Positions 55,201 to 64,000 of a stretch of 64,000 nucleotides of DNA are shown here, in pieces. The position numbers were made by a program, and so were the translations under genes. Origin of the DNA: Megachile rotundata (Eukaryota; Arthropoda; Insecta; Hymenoptera; Megachilidae). Positions within the stretch are counted from its first letter, which is position 1. The number at the start of each line of letters is the position of its first letter. The notes below the pieces were generated by a model. The model did not search any database and was not told the DNA's origin. It saw only the letters and a list, made by a program, of their open reading frames with translations. The stretch is from positions 2,232,001 to 2,296,000 of the forward strand of contig NW_027473327.1 of assembly GCF_050947335.1 (NCBI RefSeq), given 5' to 3'.

Positions 55201-58200
55201 ATTGCGTGATTGTGATTGTATGATTGTGATATTATGATTGCGATAGTATGACTGTGATTGTATGACTGTGATTGTATGATTGTGATTGTGTGATTGCGAT
55301 TGTATGACTGCGATTGTATGATTGTGATTGTATGATTGTGATTGTATGATTGTGATTGTATGACTGTGATTGTATGATTGTGATTGTATGATTGTGATTG
55401 TATGATTAGGATTGTGTGATTGTGATAGTATGATTGTGATTGTATGATTGTGATTGTATGATTGTGATTGTATGATTGTGATTGTATGATTGTGATTGTA
55501 TGATTGTGATTGTATGATTGTATTTGGGAGATTGTCTTTTGAAGTTTGTAATTGTATGATTGCGATTGTATGATTGCGATTGTATGATTGTGATTGTATG
55601 ATTGTGATTGTATGATTGTGATTGTATGATTGTGATTGTATGATTGTAATTGTATGATTATGATTGTATGATTGTGATTGTATGATTGTGATTGTATGAC
55701 TGTGATTGTATGATTGTGATTGTGCGATTGTGATTGTACGATTGTGATTGTACGATTGTGATTGTATGATTGTGATTGTATGATTATGATTGCATGATTG
55801 TGATAGTACGATTGTGATTGTAAGATTGTGATTGCATGACTGTGATTGTATGATTGTGATTGTATGATTATGATTGTATGATTGTGATTGTATGATTGTG
55901 ATGGTTTGATTGTGATTGTATGATTGCGATATTATGATTGTGAATGTATGATTGTGATTGTATGAGTGTGGTTGTATGATTGTGATTGTATGATTGTATT
56001 TGGGAGATTGTGATTGTATGATTGCGATTGTATGATTGTGATTGTATGATTGTGATTGTATGATTGTGATAGTATGATTGTTATAGTATGACTGTGATTG
56101 TATGACTGTGATTGTATGATTGTGATTGTATGATTGTGATTGTCTGATTGTGGTTGTATGATTGTGATTGTATGATTGTGATTGTATGATTGTCAATGTA
56201 TGATTATGATTGTATGATTGTGATTGCATGATTGTGATTGTATGATTGTGATTGTATGATTGTGATTGTATGATTGTGATTGTATGATTGTGATTGTATG
56301 ATTGTGATTGTATGATTGTAATTGTATGATTATGATTGTATGATTGTGATTGTATGATTGTGATTGTATGACTGTGATTGTATGATTGTGATTGTGCGAT
56401 TGTGATTGTACGATTGTGATTGTACGATTGTGATTGTATGATTGTGATTGTATGATTATGATTGTATGATTGTGATAGTATGATTGTGATTGTAAGATTG
56501 TGATTGTATGACTGTGATTGTATGATTGTGATTGTATGACTGTGATTGTATGATTGTGACTGTATGATTGTAATTGTATGATTATGATTGTATGATTGTG
56601 ATGGTTTGATTGTGATTGTATGATTGCGATATTATGATTGTGATTGTATGATTGTGATTGTATGATAGCGATTGTATGATTGTGATTGTATGATTGTGAT
56701 TGTATGATTGTGATTGTATGATTGTGATTGTATGATTGTGATTGTATGATTGTGATTGCGTGATTGTGATTGTATGATTGTGATATTATGATTGCGAGAG
56801 TATGACTGTGATTGTATGACTGTGATTGTATGATTGTGATTGTGTGATTGCGATTGTATGATTGCGATTGTATGATTGTGATTGTATGATTGTGATTGTA
56901 TGATTGTGATTGTATGACTGTGATTGTATGATTGTGATTGTATGATTGTGATTGTATGATTAGGATTGTGTGATTGTGATAGTATGATTGTGATTGTATG
57001 ATTGTGATTGTATGATTGTGATTGTATGATTGTGATTGTATGATTGTGATTGTATGATTGTGATTGTATGATTGTATTTGGGAGATTGTCTTTTGAAGTT
57101 TGTAATTGTATGATTGCGATTGTATGATTGCGATTGTATGATTGTGATTGTATGATTGTGATTGTATGATTGTGATTGTATGATTGTGATTGTATGATTG
57201 TAATTGTATGATTATGATTGTATGATTGTGATTGTATGATTGTGATTGTATGACTGTGATTGTATGATTGTGATTGTGCGATTGTGATTGTACGATTGTG
57301 ATTGTACGATTGTGATTGTATGATTGTGATTGTATGATTATGATTGCATGATTGTGATAGTACGATTGTGATTGTAAGATTGTGATTGCATGACTGTGAT
57401 TGTATGATTGTGATTGTATGATTATGATTGTATGATTGTGATTGTATGATTGTAATTGTATGATTATGATTGTATGATTGTGATAGTATGATTGTGATTG
57501 TGTGATTGTGATTGTATGACTGTGATTGTATGATTGTGATTGTATGATCGTGATTGCATGATTGTGATAGTATGATTGTGATTGTGTGATTGTGATTGTA
57601 TGATTGTGATTGTATGATTGTGATTGTATGATTGTGATTGTATGATTGTGATTGTATGATTGTGATGGTTTGATTGTGATTGTATGATTGCGATATTATG
57701 ATTGTGATTGTATGATTGTGATTGTGTGATTGTGATATTATGATTGTGATAGTATGACTGTGATTGTATGACTGTGATTGTATGATTGTGATTGTATGAT
57801 TGTGATTGTATGATTGTGATTGTATGACTGTGAGTGTATGATTGTTACTGTATGATTGTGATTGTATGAATGTGATTGTATGATTGCATTTGGGATATTG
57901 TATTTTGGAGATTGTAATTGTATGACTGCGATTGTGTGATTGTGATTGTATGATTGTGATTGTATGATTGTGATTGTATGATTGTGATTGTATGATTGTG
58001 ATTGTATGATTGTGATTGTATGATTCTGATTGTATGATTGTAATTGTATGATTATGATTGTATGATTGTGATTGTATGATTGTGATGGTTTGATTGTGAT
58101 TGTAGGATTGCGATATTATGATTGTGATTGTATGATTGTGATTGTATGATAGCGATTGTATGATTGTGATTGTATGATTATGATTGTAGATTGTGATTGT

Positions 58201-58743
58201 ATGATTATGATTGTATGGTTGTGATTGAATGATTGTGATGGTATGATTGCGATTGTATGATTGCGATAGTATGATTGTGATTGTATGATTGTGATTGTAT
58301 GATTGTCATTGTCTGATTATGATTGTATGATTGTGATTGCATGATTGTGATTGTATGATTGTGATAGTATGATTGTGATTGTATGATTGTGATTGTATGA
58401 TTGTGATTGTATGATTGTGATAGTATGATTGTGATTGTATGATTGTGATTGTATGACTGTGATTGTATGATTGTGATTGTGCGATTGTGATTGTACGATT
58501 GTGATTGTATGATTGTGATTGTATGATTATGATGGAATGATTGTGATTATATGATTGTGATTGTATGATTGTGATTGCATGATTTTGAATGTATGATTGT
58601 GATTGTATGATTGTGATTGTATGATTGTGATAGTATGATTGTGATTGTAAGATTGTGATTGTATGACTGTGATTGTATGATTGTGATTGTATGATTGTGA
58701 TTGTATGATTATGATTGTATGATTGTGATTGTATGATTGTGAT
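52277..58743 (+). repeat. Right-hand higher-order repeat, copy 2
   Basis: Its first kilobase matches 45.0-46.1 kb at an offset of 7,277 bp, and the rest matches 47.18-52.32 kb at 6,423 bp. The missing parts are 46 and 15 units, removed in register near 53408 and 53608. Within it, the CTTTTGAAGTTTGT markers at 55522 and 57076 are 1,554 bp apart, as are 49099 and 50653 in copy 1. Confidence 0.92.
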
Positions 58744-61437
58744 TGTATGATTAGGATTGTGTGATTGTGATAGTATGATTGTGATTGTATGATTGTGATT
58801 GTATGATTGTGATTGTATGATTGTGATTGTATGATTGTGATTGTATGATTGTGATTGTATGATTGTGATTGTATGATTGTGATTGTATGATTGTAATTGT
58901 ATGATTATGATTGTATGATTGTGATTGTATGATTGTGATTGTATGACTGTGATTGTATGATTGTGATTGTGCGATTGTGATTGTACGATTGTGATTGTAC
59001 GATTGTGATTGTACGATTGTGATTGTATGATTATGATTGTATGATTGTGATAGTATGATTGTGATTGTAAGATTGTGATTGTATGACTGTGATTGTATGA
59101 TTGTGACTGTATGATTGTAATTGTATGATTATGATTGTATGATTGTGATGGTTTGATTGTGATTGTAAGATTGCGATATTATGATTGTGATTGTATGATT
59201 GTGATTGTATGATAGCGATTGTATGATTGTGATTGTATGATTGTGATTGTATGATTGTGATTGTATGATTGTGATTGTATGATTGTGATTGTATGATTGT
59301 GATTGCGTGATTGTGATTGTATGATTGTGATATTATGATTGCGATAGTATGACTGTGATTGTATGACTGTGATTGTATGATTGTGATTGTGTGATTGCGA
59401 TTGTATGATTGCGATTGTATGATTGTGATTGTATGATTGTGATTGTATGATTGTGATTGTATGACTGTGATTGTATGATTGTGATTGTATGATTGTGATT
59501 GTATGATTAGGATTGTGTGATTGTGATAGTATGATTGTGATTGTATGATTGTGATTGTATGATTGTGATTGTATGATTGTGATTGTATGATTGTGATTGT
59601 ATGATTGTATTTGGGAGATTGTCTTTTGAAGTTTGTAATTGTATGATTGCGATTGTATGATTGCGATTGTATGATTGTGATTGTATGATTGTGGTTGTAT
59701 GATTGTGATTGTATGATTGTGATTGTATGATTGTAATTGTATGATTATGATTGTATGATTGTGATTGTATGATTGTGATTGTATGACTGTGATTGTATGA
59801 TTGTGATTGTGCGATTGTGATTGTACGATTGTGATTGTACGATTGTGATTGTATGATTGTGATTGTATGATTATGATTGCATGATTGTGATAGTATGATT
59901 GTGATTGTAAGATTGTGATTGCATGACTGTGATTGTATGATTGTGATAGTATGATTGTGATTGTATGATTGTGATTGCGTGATTGTGATTGTATGATTGG
60001 GATTGTATGATAGCGATTGTATGATTGTGATTGTATGATTATGATTGTAGATTGTGATTGTATGATTATGATTGTATGGTTGTGATTGAATGATTGTGAT
60101 GGTATGATTGCGATTGTATGATTGCGATAGTATGATTGTGATTGTATGATTGTGATTGTATGATTGTCATTGTCTGATTATGATTGTATGATTGTGATTG
60201 CATGATTGTGATTGTATGATTGTGATAGTATGATTGTGATTGTATGATTGTGATTGTATGATTGTGATAGTATGATTGTGATTGTATGATTGTGATTGCG
60301 TGATTGTGATTGTATGATTGCGATTGTATGATTGTGATTGTATGATTGTGATTGTATGATTGTGATATTATGATTGTGATAGTATGACTGTGATTGTATG
60401 ACTGTGATTGTATGATTGTGATTGTATGATTGTGATTGTATGATTGTGATTGTATGATTGCATTTGGGAGATTGTATTTTGGAGATTGTAATTGTATGAT
60501 TGCGATTGTGTGATTGTGATTGCATGATTGTGATTGTATGATTGAGATTGCATGATTTTGTATGTATGATTGTGATTGTATGATTGTGATTGTATGATTG
60601 TGATTGTATGATTGTGATTGTGTGATTGTGATTGTATGATTGTGATAGTATGATTGTGATTGTATGATTGTGATTGTATGACTGTGATTGTATGATTGTG
60701 ACTGTATGATTGTGATTGTATGATTGTGATAGTATGATTGTGATTGTATGATTGTGATTGTATGACTGTGATTGTATGATTGTGGTTGTGCGATTGTGAT
60801 TGTACGATTGTGATTGTATGATTGTGATTGTATGATTGTGATTGTATGATTGTGATTGTATGATTGTAATTGTATGATTATGATTGTATGATTGTGATTG
60901 TATGATTGTGATTGTATGACTGTGATTGTATGATTGTGATTGTGCGATTGTGATTGTACGATTGTGATTGTACGATTGTGATTGTACGATTGTGATTGTA
61001 TGATTATGATTGTATGATTGTGATAGTATGATTGTGATTGTAAGATTGTGATTGTATGACTGTGATTGTATGATTGTGACTGTATGATTGTAATTGTATG
61101 ATTATGATTGTATGATTGTGATGGTTTGATTGTGATTGTATGATTGCGATATTATGATTGTGATTGTATGATTGTGATTGTATGATAGCGATTGTATGAT
61201 TGTGATTGTATGATAGTGATTGTATGATTGTGATTGTATGATTGTGATTGTATGATTGTGATTGTATGATTGTGATTGCGTGATTGTGATTGTATGATTG
61301 TGATATTATGATTGCGATAGTATGACTGTGATTGTATGACTGTGATTGTATGATTGTGATTGTGTGATTGCGATTGTATGACTGCGATTGTATGATTGTG
61401 ATTGTATGATTGTGATTGTATGATTGTGATTGTATGA
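58744..61437 (+). repeat. Right-hand higher-order repeat, copy 3 (partial)
   Basis: Its left part matches copy 1 at an offset of 12,735 to 12,749 bp (GATGGAATG 45796 and 58531, TTAGG 46016 and 58751, CTTTTGAAGTTTGT marker 46860 and 59609). From the 13-bp unit onward (53973 and 60047) it matches copy 2 at 6,074 bp. A different portion is lost here than in copy 2: the ATTTGGGAG module seen at 47336 and 53759 is absent. Copy 3 passes into the block at 61438-63489. Confidence 0.88.
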
Positions 61438-63489
61438 CTGTGATTGTATGATTGTGATTGTATGATTGTGATTGTATGATTAGGATTGTGTGATTGTGAT
61501 AGTATGATTGTGATTGTATGATTGTGATTGTATGATTGTGATTGTATGATTGTGATTGTATGATTGTGATTGTATGATTGTGATTGTATGATTGTATTTG
61601 GGAGATTGTCTTTTGAAGTTTGTAATTGTATGATTGCGATTGTATGATTGCGATTGTATGATTGTGATTGTATGATTGTGATTGTATGATTGTGATTGTA
61701 TGATTGTAATTGTATGATTATGATTGTATGATTGTGATTGTATGATTGTGATTGTATGACTGTGATTGTATGATTGTGATTGTGCGATTGTGATTGTACG
61801 ATTGTGATTGTACGATTGTGATTGTATGATTGTGATTGTATGATTATGATTGCATGATTGTGATAGTACGATTGTGATTGTAAGATTGTGATTGCATGAC
61901 TGTGATTGTATGATTGTGATTGTATGATTATGATTGTATGATTGTGATTGTATGATTGTGATGGTTTGATTGTGATTGTATGATTGCGATATTATGATTG
62001 TGAATGTATGATTGTGATTGTATGAGTGTGGTTGTATGATTGTGATTGTATGATTGTATTTGGGAGATTGTGATTGTATGATTGCGATTGTATGATTGTG
62101 ATTGTATGATTGTGATTGTATGATTGTGATAGTATGATTGTTATAGTATGACTGTGATTGTATGACTGTGATTGTATGATTGTGATTGTATGATTGTGAT
62201 TGTCTGATTGTGGTTGTATGATTGTGATTGTATGATTGTGATTGTATGATTGTCAATGTATGATTATGATTGTATGATTGTGATTGCATGATTGTGATTG
62301 TATGATTGTGATTGTATGATTGTGATTGTATGATTGTGATTGTATGATTGTGATTGTATGATTGTGATTGTATGATTGTAATTGTATGATTATGATTGTA
62401 TGATTGTGATTGTATGATTGTGATTGTATGACTGTGATTGTATGATTGTGATTGTGCGATTGTGATTGTACGATTGTGATTGTACGATTGTGATTGTATG
62501 ATTGTGATTGTATGATTATGATTGTATGATTGTGATAGTATGATTGTGATTGTAAGATTGTGATTGTATGACTGTGATTGTATGATTGTGATTGTATGAT
62601 TGTGATTGTATGATTAGGATTGTATGATTGTGATAGTATGATTGTGATTGTATGATTGTGATTGTATGATTGTGATTGTATGATTGTGATTGTATGATTG
62701 TGATTGTATGATTGTGATTGTATGATTGTGATTGTATGATTGCATTTGGCAGATTGTATTTTGGAGATTGTAATTGTATGATTGCGATTGTATAATTGTG
62801 ATTGTATGATTGTGATTGTATGATTGTGATTGTATGATTGTGATTGTATGATTGTGATTGTATGATAGTGATTGTATGATTGCGATTGTATGATTGTGAT
62901 TGTATGATTGTAATTGTATGATTATGATTGTATGGTTGTGATTGTATGATTGTGATGGTTTGATTGTGATTGTATGATTGCGATATTATGATTGTGATTG
63001 TATGATTGTGATTGTATGATAGCGATTGTATGATTGTGATTGTATCATTATGATTGTATGATTGTGATTGTATGATTATGATTGTATGGTTGTGATTGTA
63101 TGATTGTGATGGTATGATTGTGATTGTATGATTGTGATTGTATGATTGTGATTGTATGATTCTGATAGTATGATTGTGATTGTATGATTGTGATTGTATG
63201 ATTGTGATTGTATGATTGTAATTGGGAGATTGTATTTGGGAGATTGTAATTGTATGATTGCGATTGGATGATTGAGATTGTATGGTCGTGATTGTATGAT
63301 CGTGATTGTATGATTGTGATAGTATGATTGTGATTGTATGATTGTGATTGTATGATTGTGATTGTATGACTGTGATTGTATGATTGTGATTGTGCGATTG
63401 TGATTGTACGATTGTGATTGTACGATTGTGATTGTTCGATTGTGATTGTATGATTATGATTGTATGATTATGATTGTATGATTGTGATT
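61438..63489 (+). repeat. Long-range block, right copy (partner at 7.6-9.7 kb)
   Basis: This matches 7607-9700 about 53.8 kb away. Up to about 62.5 kb it also matches 55.4-56.5 kb and 48.9-50.1 kb. Beyond 62.58 kb (TTAGG, GCATTTGGCAG, ATCATTATG, ATTGGATG) only the left part of the window has a matching partner. Three 14-bp units are missing near 62100 relative to 8300, and one is gained near 63430. Confidence 0.9.
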
Positions 63490-64000
63490 GTATGATTAGG
63501 ATTGTGTGATTGTGATAGTATGATTGTGATTGTATGATTGTGATTGTATGATTGTGATTGTATGATTGTGATTGTATGATTGTGATTGTATGATTGTGAT
63601 TGTATGATATTATTTGGGAGATTGTATTTTGGAGATTGTAATTGTATGATTGCGATTGTATGATTGTGATTGTATGATTGTGACTGTATGATTGTAATTG
63701 TATGATTATGATTGTATGATTGTGATTGTATGATTGTGATGGTATGATTGTGATTGTATGATTGTGATTGTATGATTGTGATAGTATGATTGTGATTGTA
63801 TGATTGTGATTGCGTGATTGTGATTGTATGATTGCGATTGTATGATTGTGATTGTATGATTGTGATTGTATGATTGTGATATTATGATTGTGATAGTATG
63901 ATTGTGATTGTATGACTGTGATTGTATGACTGTGATTGTATGATTGTGATTGTATGATTGTCATTGTATGATTATGATTGTATGATTGTGATTGCATGAT
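63490..64000 (+). repeat. Satellite at the right edge of the window
   Basis: This is 14-bp satellite with a GATATTATTTGGGAG variant near 63610 and an ATTTTGGAG unit after it. The last complete unit starts at 63968. No array edge and no flanking sequence is reached. Confidence 0.95.

Larger units (their letters stand above)
1..64000 (+). repeat. 14-bp satellite array, consensus ATGATTGTGATTGT
   Basis: Every part of the window reads as head-to-tail copies of ATGATTGTGATTGT, and no unit is inverted. The unit holds GATTGT twice plus AT. Numbering A1 to T14, frequent variants are T5 to C, T8 to C, T12 to A or G, G7 to A, G9 to A, A1 to G, T14 to C and T2 to A or C. Strongly diverged units (ATTTGGGAGATTGT and ATTTTGGAGATTGT) occur at about 90 sites by eye, and they keep the 14-bp length. 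No stretch over 300 bases holds anything else: no gene, RNA gene, transposon or unique DNA was seen. Both ends of the window lie inside the array. Satellite is certain from the sequence; chromosomal location and host are inference. Confidence 0.99.

Noticed and set aside
1228..63650. G-quadruplex or mobile-element remnant at the TTTGGGAG units
   Set aside because: Each unit has only one GGG run and no four runs lie close together. The units keep the 14-bp length and share the second half with the consensus, so they are diverged satellite units and not inserted elements.
1..64000. CRISPR array
   Set aside because: There are no unique spacers between repeats. Units are directly contiguous, 14 bp long, and no cas genes are present.
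1..64000. Telomeric repeat
   Set aside because: The unit lacks the usual G-run of telomeric repeats. Isolated TTAGG strings (for example 901, 4681 and 20654) are single variants of GATTGTG within satellite units.
1..64000. Assembly artefact or synthetic filler
   Set aside because: This cannot be excluded without reads. However, the ordered variant markers, copies of graded divergence and the coherent phase count argue for real satellite DNA. The 3,289-bp pair is the part most worth checking.

Overview
The window is one uninterrupted tandem satellite array. From the first base to the last it is made of a 14-bp unit, consensus ATGATTGTGATTGT on the + strand, always in the same orientation, about 4,570 units. 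The unit is two GATTGT hexamers plus AT and is about 29% GC. The + strand is almost free of C, so the two strands are strongly asymmetric. I see no gene, RNA gene, transposon, CRISPR array or unique sequence, and neither edge of the array is in the window. This suggests eukaryotic heterochromatic, centromeric or subtelomeric satellite DNA. The sequence does not identify the species.

The structure lies in the variants. Single-base variants and a few strongly diverged units act as markers, and strings of markers recur as higher-order copies of 0.7 to more than 5 kb. Region by region: 1-2845 recurs at 14729-17573. Overlapping copies fill 2.8-12.4 kb at offsets of 3,472, about 3,820 and 4,760 bp. 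14.8-19.9 kb recurs at 25.6-30.65 kb. 20,463-27,040 is a nearly perfect tandem duplication of 3,289 bp with a nested 784-bp duplication. 27.9-30.5 kb recurs at 37.5-39.9 kb. 33.19-37.57 kb recurs at 40.44-44.85 kb. 45-62 kb is a mosaic of about three higher-order copies with periods of 6.07-7.28 kb. 61.4-63.5 kb returns to the left-hand type found at 7.6-9.7 kb.

Nearly all length differences between copies are multiples of 14 bp. The exception is one 13-bp unit, a 1-bp deletion seen at 13 places. The total phase drift across the window is what 13 single-base deletions predict. The array therefore appears to evolve by unequal exchange or amplification in register, with one fossil deletion copied along with its surrounding block.

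Long open frames exist only on the - strand. They follow from a stop-free 14-bp unit whose length is not a multiple of three, so it runs through all three phases and encodes the same 14-residue period in each. I do not annotate them as genes. I found no evidence for an undescribed gene system; what merits a second look is the organisation and evolution of the satellite.
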